DNA from: Hyaloperonospora brassicae | Taxonomy: Eukaryota; Oomycota; Peronosporomycetes; Peronosporales; Peronosporaceae | Length of the DNA stretch: 64,000 nt | Assembly (NCBI GenBank): GCA_947650285.1 | Contig: CANTFL010001447.1 | Coordinates: 1 to 64,000 of the forward strand | Direction of reading: 5' to 3' | Shown here: in pieces, positions 11,521 through 21,825 of the stretch | How the letters are laid out: every line of letters begins with the position of its first letter | How positions within the stretch are numbered: position 1 is the stretch's first letter | The notes under the pieces: model-generated | Databases searched by the model: none | The model's input: only the letters and a program-made list of their open reading frames with translations | Told to the model about the DNA's origin: nothing | Position numbers and translations under genes: made by a program

Positions 11521-11591
11521 GGATGTTTAGGATGGGGATGAAGTGTGGATGTGTGGGTGGATGTTTAGGATGGGAGGATGTTTAGGATGGG
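11521..11591. repeat. Three exact copies of a 16-bp repeat upstream of the glycosyltransferase-like gene
   Basis: GGATGTTTAGGATGGG occurs at 11521-11536, 11559-11574 and 11576-11591, beginning 39 bp upstream of the minus-strand ATG at 11482. It could lie in the 5' UTR or promoter. A looser GGATG-rich stretch continues to about 11630. Confidence 0.8.
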
Positions 11592-11995
11592 TGTGGAGTA
11601 GAAAGTTAGGATAGTTGGGTGGATGGAGCGGATGTAATGTGGCGGAGCGTACGAGAGCTGGTCGGAAAACTGACTTTGTCCGCTCTTGGAGCGGACCTTA
11701 GGGTATGACTTGACTTCTGCAGCGTCGTGGCCGAGTTGGGTGGATGGGTTCGCCCCTCGTGATTTTGGGCAGCTCTGCTGGCGGACGACCAACTCGGGTC
11801 ACAGTGATGTCGTCGATGACGTCGGCAGATGTCGCAAGAGAGTGAGCGACACGCGCTGTATAATGTGATTGCGTCGCTGGTCGACGGTTGACTCTACATT
11901 CGTCGCCTGCTGCTTGCATGGCTTGCGATGCGTCAGGGTGACAGCTAAATATTACAAAAAGATATCGACATCGGGGATGACGGGGATGTCGAGTC
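11592..11995. other. Intergenic, no supported gene
   Basis: No frame here resembles a known protein. It lies between the promoter side of the glycosyltransferase-like gene and a 5'-truncated LINE copy. Confidence 0.5.
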
Positions 11996-12057
11996 GTCGC
12001 AGATCATCTATTCAGGACTGAGGACGCAGCTTTGTCTCGACATCAAGTCGATGGTGC

Positions 12058-12640
12058 ATGACCATTGTGTGGTGTGAGGGTGGAGTGGAGACATTGGCGC
12101 ACTTGTTTTGGGACTGCTCCTATGCTGTCGCGGGGTGGACCAAGCTGGTCGGGCACTGGATGGGGGATCGTGCATCTCCCAGGTACTCAAACACTACTTT
12201 GGCGCGTGTGCCAGCAGACAGTTCGCCAGCATACCAGAGAACAGGAAGGCACTCCTTGCGGACCGATTTCAGGAGGATCAGGAAGCGGCTGAGCGGATGT
12301 GGAAGCAAATATGGCACATTCTCGCGACGATCTGTAAGACCACGCTATGAGCGGACCGGAACGACGCGGTCTATCAGGCACTTAAGAAAGACATTACCAG
12401 CACTACGACCTATATTTACGCTACATGCATCCGCCAACTTCGCGCACTCGCGACCAGAGCGCACAGACAAGTGTCTTCGACTGTTCGGGGAGCCATGCTA
12501 TATGCGTGCATCGAGTTACTCGAACACGACCCGAAAGGGTCACCAAGCTTACCTGGGCACAGCCCAGATCAGCCCCCGGATCCTCCGGCGCTGACATCTT
12601 GGCTAAGGCTGTACCAGAGATCATGCACATAGTTAATTCC
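12058..12640 (+). pseudogene. 5'-truncated LINE copy A: C-terminal zinc region and tail
   Basis: The frame from 12058 reads WCEGGVETLAHLFWDC, the zinc-binding motif found after the reverse transcriptase in many LINE proteins. After frameshifts the tail continues with ATCIRQLRALATRAHRQVS and then PDQPPDPPALTSWLRLYQRS. The same tail is found in LINE copy B at 14166-13954. Only the 3' end is present, as expected from incomplete target-primed reverse transcription. A TAG-type end and short AT-rich 3' sequence follow near 12640. Confidence 0.75.
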
Positions 12641-12649
12641 GTGTAAATA

Positions 12650-13950
12650 GACCATCTGCGAACAACAACAAATATTGTGTGGTGTGATGCGGTCATTTGC
12701 AGTCCTAATGTGTAATTTGTGTAAATATCTTAGCGTTCTGCCGAGTCGGCAGCAAAGCACAGTATTCTGATGTGTGTCATCTGTCTGATATGCACAAGTA
12801 GTGGTCAGATATTAGACAAAGCCGGCGTTCATCTGCGTGTGTACAATATCGCGTCAGATCGACTTATGGAGCGCAACGACGAGGGCTAGTGCCACAGGGC
12901 ACCTTTGTCCCTAACTTGCTAAGCAGTACCAACATGAAAGGAGGACGATGGCTTATCATGATGGCTAGAAAGAGAGGTCTGATCGTCCATTAGAGCTACT
13001 TATCACTCGTAAGATGTCTGTTGTGTGGAAACCACCTCGGCCATCTATTATGACACGAACTCTCGCCTACCACGTTTCTCATTCTGCTGGCTCGATGCTC
13101 CAGACGTCACGGAAGACACTCTCGAAAGGCCACGTGATAATGACTGTTGACCAAGTCCGGGGTTAGAGCTTTGTGCGCACGCTTGACCGGATGGCCGGGC
13201 TGGGCTACGCGTCGCTTCGCGCTTCATCTGCTTCAGGGGACAGAGGGCGCATGACTAGGAGGCCTGTTCCACTTAGGAAGTCCTAGCGTGCCATCTTGTC
13301 GTAATCCTTGGCCGCTTCCGTGGTGATCGACTTGCTCTGCCCTTCGGGCCGATCCCATTGCACAATCTAGTGCAGACGTGCCCAGGCGCATCACGAGACG
13401 AAGAGTATCGTGGCCTGGTGCTTCAAGACATAAACGACCGGTACTGGATCTCAACAGGTCATCACGTTCTTAGAAGAGTTCACTTTGTGGGAAAGGGTAT
13501 CGCGCGCAGCGAACGAGTCGGCGCGAGGGGAGGCACTTCGTGAAGAGCAGGAACTAAAAAAGTCACGGGGATGCCGACCTCTGTCGGCCTTCCCTGTGCC
13601 GCGGGATGCCGGAGGATTGCTTCCCTCTCGGGTCGCACGCTGCGTTGCCTCCCGTAGCACGCGCAGCGGAGAAGAGCCCCCCCTTTTCACGTTGGCCCCA
13701 CGAAGGGGGACTTCCCGCCCAAGGTAAGGGGGGCAGATGACTGGCTCTTAGGAGGTCTTCGTCTCGGTCCGTTGTTGCTTGAAGAGCCCATATTGGGAAG
13801 TGGTTTATCATGGCTACAGATGGCTTGCCGGTAAAGAAAATGATCTTTGTTGAAGCCACGCTGAACCTGCGACAACAAGATATTAACTGTAGGACATCAC
13901 GAAAGATACGCTTTATGAGATAGAGAGAGAAGCAGACGTGTCTATTTTAC
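12650..13950. other. Stretch without a supported gene between two LINE copies
   Basis: It contains a GC-rich part (about 13190-13740) with overlapping open frames on both strands of up to 98 codons. None resembles a known family, and the overlap suggests composition rather than coding. It could be LINE untranslated sequence. Confidence 0.4.
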
Positions 13951-13953
13951 CAT

Positions 13954-16900
13954 TTACCGGTTGCAAGATGTCCGATAGATCTTATGCCTGGTTAGCAACG
14001 CCGGTGCCTCGTTCGAGTCCGGTGGTTGTACGGGGCTGGTCACCATAGGCGACGGCTCTCTTGGTTGCCTTGCGATGTGTCGATGACATAATAGCAGGCG
14101 TGCTCCTTGAATTTTCGTCTCGGTCCTGCGGAATTCCCACTTTGCTACATCCCGGAGTTGCCGCATGCCGGTTTGCCAAAACGCCTCGAAGCTTCTTGCG
14201 AGCGTGACTTCCTCGCGTTAAAAAACGACTATGTTCCCTTGGATTTACAACGTAGTTACACAGATGCTGCTCAGCAGACGCCAGAGCCTCCGCCAGACCT
14301 TCGCATATTCCGTATCTTCGTCCGGATGATCCCGCGTTAAACGGTCTTCGGCCACCTTGGATAGCGTCGGCGCCGACCTACTTGCACTATTGGAGCGAAA
14401 GTCGTGGAGCTGATTCAGCCCCCAGCTTTCTCCCGTCCAATGGCATATCACTTTCTGCCAACAGGACTGCGCGCAGGGGCAGGATTAGAAGATGTGTTCC
14501 AGCGTCTCGGTCACCCCACGACGGCAATGAAGCTTGTGACAAGAGGGGTCAAGCCCCCTTCCCGTAAAATACAGGTTTAGTTGCCGGATCGCGGCTCGAT
14601 AGCAGACCCAGACCTGGTATGCTGTGAGTTCGGTGCCGTGCACCCACAGATAAACTGGTGTCTGTGATAATGCGTCCGCTTGCCAAGCGCTAGTACGCGC
14701 TGCCTCCTCGAGCCTGGACACCGGTAGAGTGAGTGCAATTCCTGACCCTTTCAACAACCGAAATGGTTAGGTTTTAATGCCCGCTGGACGTGTTTGTTTG
14801 CGATAGAGTCCAGGACACTCCACGGAAGCCCGTAGACTTGCGGATGCGCGTAAAAGACGATGCCTTGGGCGGCTTTACTCCGGCGTAGCGTCAGACAGTC
14901 GGCCGCCGTTCGCTAATCTTCAACGTTGTCTGCCACAATGCACCAATGGAAACCGTCTTGCTACTGCTCGAGCTGGATAGTAATTCGCTGCTCCGGGTAC
15001 TGACACTCACCTGTCCCCTGGGCACGCCCCGGCGCTAGAAGTCTCCAGTCATATGCCCGTACCAAGTCGTGTGCGTGCCGCAGGAGCAAGGGTCGCTGAA
15101 CATGGAGGCTGGCCCCGACTGTCATATGTGGCGCACTCAGCAGTATCGCAACTTCCTAGCGACGCAGCTTGGCCTGTTGATGGGTTCTGTGATCGACCGA
15201 GGAGATGAATACGGAGTAGGTGTGGACTCCGATTCTCTACAGGCCCCGCTCCTCGATGTAGCAAGGCCGAATTCGGTCATACTTTATGGCGGTCAGAGGG
15301 TCTCCCCGTCGATCTAATATACAGGAGCCATCAGCCCAGGAGTACGTGAGCCAGAAGGCTTGCTCTTCATCCGTCATCGCTCGGAAACAGCGGGTAAGTG
15401 ACCGTGAAATCTCTACGGCCCATTCCATCGATGTAGTACAGCTGATGGCTGCCGAAGCCAGACTTTCAAGCTCCTCCATGTACCTTTGCTGCCTGCTTGC
15501 GAGACCAGGTAGACTGGAGGCCAGCCACGGCTGTAGCAGCTACAGAAGATATCTTCCGGTGTGCTGTAGAGGGTCAGACCGCCGAGGCGTTCGTTCATCT
15601 AATGGCGATGTAACAGAAGGTCTCGGATCGTAAGTCCATCCAAAGACACAAGCCTGCTATGCCGAATAGTAGACATCGTTGAGTTGTGTAAGCCATAATA
15701 TAGCTTGTTTTCAACGCTGAGTCTTGCATGCGATCACAATCGAAGCTATCCCGACATCGCCGGCTTGTTTAGGCGTGTGAAGGAGCGCCGGGTTCACTTT
15801 GTGCCTCGTGTCGTCGGTACTGGTCGAGCGTTTCCACAAATACTGCTTCTGGAGATTCCGGAGCTGTTTTTCAGCCCAGGCCGGGAGATCAAACACCACT
15901 GCTGTGAACAAAACCGACGGTAGCATGATGACATTTAGAATCAATACACGGATCTCGACACCTATGGTAAGCTGCGTCGCTGTGGCAAGACGTCGTTGGA
16001 CGTTGCGTATGCGCGCTGCCCAGTTCACGTCCGTGAGCTCACCAGTCCCAAGTAGGTAACTTAAGTACCGCGTCGTTTCTCCGTGACGAAGCACTGGATA
16101 ACCACAGAACTCCTCACTGTGGACAGCCAAGTATAAAAATGATGTTGCTCTTGCGTGGTTGCACCCGAAGTCCCGATAGACGGCCAAACTGTTCCAAGAT
16201 CTGCAGGACACATGGAATATGCCTCGCTTCTGTTTAAAAGACAGTTGCATCGTCGACGAACGCTGATAATTTGTGTCGAGTGCCTCCTCCATGTATACGG
16301 TGATGCCTGGGTCAGTAGGGTCATCATGGATTGCCAGCGCAAGCACTTCCGCTGCGATGATGAATAATAAAGGAGCCAGCGGAAATCTTTGGCGGATACC
16401 CGAGCGCACTTCCTGTGTCCTCGAAAGCTCCCCCTTGATCAGAAAATTGTTCTGTAGACCCGTGATGAATCTTCCGAATCATAGTAAGAAATTCCGGCGA
16501 GAATCCAAATAGCGTGAGCATCAAGAAAAGAAAATCTCTGGGAACGGTATCATATTCCTTGCGAAAGTCGAGTAAGAGTATTGCTGCAATGCGCATGTCC
16601 GCCAACTCAGGTTTGGCCGCACCAGTGTTAAGGATAGCCATCATCATCAGGACAGTCTTCTGCATCTGCCGTCCACGAACAAAGTATTAAAGAAGCAGTA
16701 GTCGCTGCAAAAACGTGTCAGTCGGCCGACCCCTTCAGTTGAACGGCAGTTTGTATCCTAGGATGGTGTAGTAAAGTCAGGGCGGAAATGGTTGGTGTCG
16801 AATAGATGGAAGCATGGTAGCAACTTGGTAACGACAATAACACTTCTATGTTTTGCACTGGCATCTCCCTATTCTGAAAGGTTATAAGCCCAACGGATAA

Positions 16901-17502
16901 TGCCGCCCACGGTGTGGAACCTACCGCGGGGCCACGGACAGTGACTGGTCGCGAAAGAGCCAGTATTCTACAAGGCGAAGATTTAGAAGTTAAGGCGGAG
17001 GCGGTGCCACGGAACACGGAGGAAAGGATGTTGGACCTACTGACGGGACTAGCGGAGCTCCACGGTATACTCCTTGGCTGCTGCAACACCAAGTCCATCC
17101 CTACCATTCTGCCGGGCCCATACGGACCCCGGGCCTGGTAGATATACGTAGATCATTCGATAAACCGCGCTTCGCAACGGAATTTCGATGGACTAATGCA
17201 CGTGCCGTCGCCCGATCGAATAAGTAAAAATGGATGCTGCGTTCCACCTGGTTGTAGCTGATCGTCTTGGCTACATTAAGTAGCCGCCGCAGCTTATCCT
17301 GGTTCACTCGCAAGCGCTCCGCTATCAGCAACATGTCCTCCTTGATCGCACTCGTATTCTGGCGACACATCCTGATGTTGAGTCCGCTGCGCAGGTGTAA
17401 AAGGAGTTCTCCTTCAACTTTAGCCTGTTTTGTCCTGTACAGACGGACTCGTTCCTTGGAATCCAGCACGTTATCAAAGAACGGGCAAACGCCTGCAAAC
17501 AA
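13954..17502 (-). mobile_element. LINE copy B, internally deleted and frameshifted
   Basis: From right to left on the minus strand: a Gag-like ORF1 part (17502-17101, with KVEGELLLHL and LLNVAKTISYNQVERSIHFY), an unassigned part to 16718, then the reverse transcriptase (16665-15711, with MRIAAILLLDFRKEYDT and [15 protein letters not shown]), a connector (15598-15237), the zinc region with RRGVTETLEHIF (14757-14485) and the tail (14166-13954). The endonuclease expected between ORF1 and RT is absent. The pieces lie in different frames. It is homologous to LINE copies A (12 kb) and C (32-46 kb). Confidence 0.8.
15711..16665 (-). pseudogene. LINE reverse transcriptase fragment (copy B)
   Basis: The minus frame at 16665-16324 carries FRKEYDTVPRDFLFLMLTLF, which is RT motif A (consensus F-x-K-A-Y-D). 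The overlapping frame 16409-15711 carries [20 protein letters not shown], the RQG-CPLSPLLF motif B region with its glycine lost. The A/FxDD box is not visible, and frames change near 16324-16409. The downstream part [20 protein letters not shown] matches copy C at 44340-44400. Confidence 0.75.
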
Positions 17503-18635
17503 TACCCCCTTCAGCTAGGCCGCCGATTAGGCGCCATTCGTCCTGCGTGCCGTCACGAAGTCGGCTCCTGCTGTTGGACACCACCAGCTGTAGACCGAGC
17601 ACAGGTAAAGTCTTTATGTCCTTCGCTGTGTAGACTGCTAGATTGAACATAAATGGCTTGTAGGTTGCCCGTATTCTATGGTTACCGTCGGCATCTTCCG
17701 TTTAGTCGGAGGTCGGCGTGGCAGTCGTAGTCCACGGGTAGAGTGGTGTCAACTTCGCCCATTTGACTTTGCTGATCACATTTTGTAAGATGGGCGTGAA
17801 GGACCAATTTGTGTCAGACATATACGCTTTACGGATGCGGTAAAGAAGATGATCGGTCTATTCGTGATCAAATCCGGTGATCGTAACTTATCGCGACGCC
17901 TACAAAGTCAAGCTGGAGATTTGTAACTGAGGCATTTGCAATACCGGTAATAATGTTCGACAAATTTGATCGAGGCAAGCAAGCTCTTTTCTAAATCAAA
18001 TACTGTAAGCTAAATTTAGCCGCAAATGTACGACGACGATCGACCAGCTTGGAAGATACGGTCGTGCTGTATCCTGCGTGGATAGGTGCGCCTGGCACTA
18101 ACCCTGATCCACGCCAGCTCTATTTCGATCGCCAAAATAAAGTCCACCAAAGCTCGCGCGATCAAAGCTCAGGCAGATGTCATAGTGGTAGGAACGCCCG
18201 CTCTCTTCCACAAATGGACGTCGACCACTCGAAAGATTCAGTACCCACCGACCCGTCTGGGCCCAATCAACGAACCTCTTTGCAAACGAACTGCCCACTG
18301 ACGTGCGTCCAGACAGCAGCACATCTGCGTGTGTCGTCCTGTCACGTCCGCAAAGTCAGAAGCACAGCCTCACTCCATTATCCTGTGGTAACTCCGACCT
18401 CCCGTACCACCCAACAGCCACCTCGGACACTTACTTCTCCACCATCGACCACACTCTGTCAACACGACTCGAAACAGGTACCAAAGAGCCCAAACACAGT
18501 GTGTCAAAGAGAGCAAACTGTGTCAAATCACTTGCTCATGAATCTATTACACTCAGGATGTAGCACCACTAGCACCAGTAGCACTAGAACTGTTGCACTT
18601 GTCGCATTGGACCGACGTCCAACGTCCGCAGTGGT
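17503..18635. other. Stretch between LINE copy B and the first elicitin-like gene
   Basis: The left half probably holds 5' LINE sequence. The right half (18049-18639) is open for 196 codons on plus, but that sequence is Ser/Thr-rich, lacks family resemblance, and lies antisense to the expected 3' UTR of the elicitin-like gene. I do not call it a gene. Confidence 0.4.
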
Positions 18636-19250
18636 CTAGAGCGTACTCGCGAGTACCGTGACGGCCACTGCAGCCACAGCAGCGAGTGAGGCCGTCAATG
18701 TCACGCCCGCACTGCTCGTGCCCCGCTCGGCGCCTCTGTTCGGCTCGTCCTGGTCCGTTACCGCGTCTTTCGAGCCCGAAGCGGCGCTGGGGCTCTCTGT
18801 GGCGGGCGCGACCGTCGGCTCCTCCTCCGCCGCAAGCGAAGCGCTGCCGGACATATTGTCCGCGTCCGCTGCAGTCCGTTCTTTCGTGTCGGTCTTATTG
18901 CTCGACTTGCCCATGAGCAGATCCGTGAGGAGCTCCGCCAGAACGATCGTCTGATTCCCCACGTGCGTCTCGCACTGAATCAGTGCATTGGCCTTCTGGT
19001 TGAGCTGATTCAGATAGTTGACACAGTCGCGCGACTGTGTCATGTTCTTGGCCGAGGCGGTCGTGGGGAATTGGCCCATAGCGAACACGTCGACGCCAGT
19101 AGCGGCCGCGCAGCTGCGGTGCCACGTGGTACCGTTGGGGAGCAATTGGCTCTGGATGGCGCCCATGTCGCACGGGTCTACGGCAGAGACAGTGGCAAGT
19201 GCAACCGTAGCAGCAATTGCAGTGAGGACGGAACAGGTTGGGGTCTGCAT
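18636..19250 (-). CDS. Elicitin-like secreted protein with predicted GPI anchor (four-cysteine type)
   Basis: The chosen start at 19250 gives 204 residues beginning MQTPTCSVLTAIAATVALAT, a clear signal peptide with cleavage after about residue 23 (VSA/VDPCD). An upstream ATG at 19376 would bury the signal peptide, so I reject it. The mature N-terminus is an elicitin-like domain of about 90 residues with four cysteines in contexts PCDMGA, RSCAAA, SRDCVNYL and IQCETH. Canonical elicitins have six. A Ser/Thr/Ala/Glu-rich stretch and a hydrophobic C-terminus (VAAVAVTVLASTL) follow, typical of a GPI-anchored elicitin-like protein. The domain family binds sterols, acting as a shuttle for sterol-auxotrophic Phytophthora. 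A second gene of the same type lies divergently at 20704. Confidence 0.88.
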   Translation of the reverse strand: MQTPTCSVLTAIAATVALATVSAVDPCDMGAIQSQLLPNGTTWHRSCAAATGVDVFAMGQFPTTASAKNMTQSRDCVNYLNQLNQKANALIQCETHVGNQTIVLAELLTDLLMGKSSNKTDTKERTAADADNMSGSASLAAEEEPTVAPATESPSAASGSKDAVTDQDEPNRGAERGTSSAGVTLTASLAAVAAVAVTVLASTL

Positions 19251-19263
19251 GGCAGAAGCTTCG

Positions 19264-19395
19264 AAAGAGAGAGAGAGAGAGAGAAATAGAGCGAAGTCGA
19301 GCAGAGAAGACGAGTGGTAAAGTGGTCGTTCGCGACGGGTTTCGATTGCAAAGTGAAGAGCGTCAGGGAGAGACAACGAGAGAGAGAGAGAGAGT
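19264..19395. repeat. Two (GA)n tracts upstream of the minus-strand elicitin-like gene
   Basis: Purine dinucleotide tracts lie at about 19267-19284 and 19378-19395. On the coding strand they are CT-rich and the nearer one lies within 40 bp of the ATG at 19250, so it is probably in the 5' UTR. Confidence 0.8.
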
Positions 19396-19550
19396 CGGTC
19401 ACGATGGAGCGTTTACCAGCCGATCAGACGGTCAGTCGATCAGACGTTCAGACGGTCGTGCAGTTGAAGTGGATGCAATGGGCCGTGTGTAATACCGCCT
19501 GTCGATTACTCGCGCTGGACGGAATCTCAGGGCACTTGCGAGCAAGCGAG

Positions 19551-19674
19551 CGGTCAATAAATCAGTCACTCGGACGGTCAATAAGTCAGTCGATCGGACG
19601 GTCAATAAGTCAGTCGATCGAGGGAAAGGGACGGTCAATAAGTCAGTCGATCGGTCAATCGGTCAGTCGGTCGG
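19551..19674. repeat. 24-bp minisatellite in the elicitin-like intergenic region
   Basis: Units begin at 19551, 19575 and 19599 with a 24-bp period, and a further copy begins at 19632 after an interruption. Each carries CGGTCAATAA and a CAGTC core, and the array decays into CGGTCAGT-type sequence near 19674. It lies between the two divergent elicitin-like genes. Confidence 0.85.
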
Positions 19675-19870
19675 TCTTTGGGTGTCTGGCCCCCCTCTCT
19701 CTGTCGACCGTCGACGCCGATTCGAGCGTGGGGCGAACAGAGGTCCACCGCTGAGCAACAAGTCAAGAAGCCGCTTGGCGCACGGGTGACCGACAGAACG
19801 GGCGGTCCGTTACATTAGACGCAACGTGCGAACAGCGCGTCAGCTTTTGCTGCCTCTTTGTCGATCTTTT

Positions 19871-19891
19871 GATCGATCGATCGATCGATCG
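19871..19891. repeat. (GATC)5 microsatellite
   Basis: Five perfect GATC units plus one base lie in the intergenic region between the elicitin-like genes. The sequence is self-complementary. Confidence 0.9.
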
Positions 19892-20640
19892 TTCTTTGGG
19901 TCGTTCTGTCACTCGGTAGACAGAGGAAACGGATTTTTTCGCGCGATACGTTGCGCCGTTTCCACGTAAAGTGTCAACCCCACGCACGCACGCGAGCGAG
20001 CGAGACGAAACGATTTGTTTCGACTCGTTATCGGCCCCTCGGACGACATGTCGCGGCCGTTCACTCTCTCGCTGGGCCAGAACGAGTCGGTAGGTCGTAC
20101 GGCATCGAGAGCGGCTCGAGCTCTTTGTCTCGAGAGACGTGATCGAAAGCGTCGAACACTGTCTGTTCCTTTCAGCCATCCGACTTCCTGGTTTCTCTCT
20201 CTCACTACAAGAGGGTCTTGCGTCCGTCCAGAGGCGACCGCATAAAGTCCTGTGACTTTGTGTCAGCAACAGAACGTGCCAAACTTCATCAGCTCTTTTT
20301 CCACCACGTCCCTGGCGCTTATCTCTTTCTCTCGAGACCTCGAAAAGCGTTCATCGTGACTGTGCTATTGACAGAGGAGCAAGTGCACGTACAGAGGCCA
20401 AAGCAGCCACTCGACTCTGTATCACCAACACGCAGCGTCAACGATAAACGAACGACTGGCACCAGCTCTCGTTCGACCGTAGAGAGTTTACGGTTACTGC
20501 ACCGCGAGACGAGCTGTCGTCCTGAAACGGCCCATGCCTTTATGAGCACACGCGCCAGATGGCTGCTAAGACTCGTCGGCGTCCCTCCTTTGCTGTGGTA
20601 AGATAGCAGCAGCAGCAACAACAACAACAACTTGTGCTCT

Positions 20641-20656
20641 TCTCACTCTCCAACTT
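20641..20656 (+). promoter_or_regulatory. Oomycete-type initiator plus flanking element
   Basis: TCTCACTCTCCAACTT matches about 13 of 16 positions of the oomycete core promoter consensus (GCTCATTYYNCAWTTT as I recall it). It lies about 48 bp before the ATG at 20704. This fits transcription starting here and supports the downstream start codon over the upstream in-frame ATG at 20632. Confidence 0.6.
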
Positions 20657-20703
20657 TACTTGCGTCGTGCACTCCACTAGTACCCCTTTCGAGCCTCTCA
20701 AAT

Positions 20704-21225
20704 ATGAAGACCGCCTTCTTGTCCACTGCTACTCTTGCCGTTGCTATCGCTCACTCTGTCGCTGCCGACTGCGACATGGCCGGGATCGAGGGCAAACTCT
20801 ACTCGAACGCGACCAAAGGCCTCGCGAGTTGCAAGAACGCCACAGGCATTGACATTTTCTCGGTCAGTGAGTTTCCCACGCTGGAGCAGGTCACAGAGCT
20901 GTCCCAGAACGTGGACTGCGCCGACTACTTGAACCAGATCAACCAGGTGGCCAACACGGAGACCCAGTGCAACGTGACGATCGAGGGCGTGGACATCAAC
21001 TTTGGAAAGCTCATTGCCAGCTTTCTCACAGGAAAGACGGGCAACGAGTCGGACTCGGGCAGCGGATCCGTCGAGATCCCAAGTGCCAGCGACTCTGGAT
21101 CGGATTCCCTCGAACGAACAATTGCGCCGCCGAAGTCTGCCGGTTCCAACGAGGCCTCGGGCGCCCACGCCCTCTCACTTGTCTTCTATTGCGTTGCTTC
21201 TACCCTTGTGATGGCGCTGCAGTAG
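20704..21225 (+). CDS. Elicitin-like secreted protein with predicted GPI anchor (four-cysteine type)
   Basis: The 173-residue product begins MKTAFLSTATLAVAIAHSVA, a signal peptide cleaved before DCDMAG. The elicitin-like domain has cysteines in contexts ADCDMAG, ASCKNA, VDCADYL and TQCNVT. These align one to one with the four in the divergent gene at 18636, and NQxA-type residues between the last two are shared (YLNQINQVANTETQC against YLNQLNQKANALIQC). The ensuing Ser/Gly/Asp-rich linker and hydrophobic end (ALSLVFYCVASTLVMALQ) suggest a GPI anchor. The start at 20704 is chosen over an in-frame ATG at 20632 because the signal peptide begins there and an initiator-like element sits at 20641. 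A young Gypsy element lies 425 bp downstream. Confidence 0.88.
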   Translation: MKTAFLSTATLAVAIAHSVAADCDMAGIEGKLYSNATKGLASCKNATGIDIFSVSEFPTLEQVTELSQNVDCADYLNQINQVANTETQCNVTIEGVDINFGKLIASFLTGKTGNESDSGSGSVEIPSASDSGSDSLERTIAPPKSAGSNEASGAHALSLVFYCVASTLVMALQ

Positions 21226-21650
21226 AGAGCAATGTCGAGTCTCGAAGGAGGGCTGCAGCTTTGTGTATGCCCAGCATTTGTGCAGTTTTTTATTTTCCCA
21301 ATAGAGACTGACTGGTCTTTGCTGTTGACGCTGTTCGTGCTATATGCCGTCGTCGTCCATGAGCTCTCCGAGATCGATCGACGTCTTCGTGCACGTGTTC
21401 GTTCGCGAGCAGCTACAGTCGATTGGAAAGCGGCTGAAGCGGTACCAACATCGCTCGCTCTCGTCCGAGCCGTTGCGTCTGGTGTTGTTGTTGTTCGTGC
21501 ACAGCGCATCATCGATGCGGTCGGCAACATCTGCCGCACAATCATACGCGACGCAGCTGTTGCAAGCGCAGATGCCCTCGTTCGTCCTGCTTCGGCTCGT
21601 GCACGTCGTTGCTACGATCGCCTTTGTGTCCATAATGCACACACTATGTC
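21226..21650. other. 3' flank of the elicitin-like gene up to the Gypsy insertion
   Basis: Open frames on both strands (21232-21655 plus, 21340-21642 minus) have no recognisable family. Before the Gypsy insertion this stretch was joined to 26841 onward. Confidence 0.4.
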
Positions 21651-21825
21651 TGTAGTGTCCAAGTTAGTAAATCAAAAAGTAAGTTCATTAGGTCCTTAGT
21701 TCACCACTATGTGCTACTCTAAGCCTGCTGATTTCTGACTGATTTCTTTGCCTGATTTTTATGATGATGACATCGTTTACGTAAACAGATATCGTCCGTC
21801 GTGATCCGTTGCATCGAGCCTTACA
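21651..21825. repeat. Gypsy LTR (3' LTR of the minus-strand element)
   Basis: This is a 175-bp copy identical to 26666-26840, bounded by TGTA and TACA. It contains TTAGGTCCTTAGTTC at 21688-21702 and TGCTACTCTAAGCCT at 21712-21726, both also present in the Copia LTR at 43161-43510. Confidence 0.95.

Noticed and set aside
13981..14060. tRNA-like B box (GTTCGAGTCC) with a GGTTAGCA stretch before it
   Set aside because: No acceptor or anticodon stem pairs correctly, and the segment reads as the tail of LINE copy B on the other strand.
18049..18639. 196-codon open frame on plus next to the elicitin-like gene
   Set aside because: Ser/Thr/Pro-rich sequence without family features, lying antisense to the expected 3' UTR of the gene at 18636-19250 and overlapping its stop.
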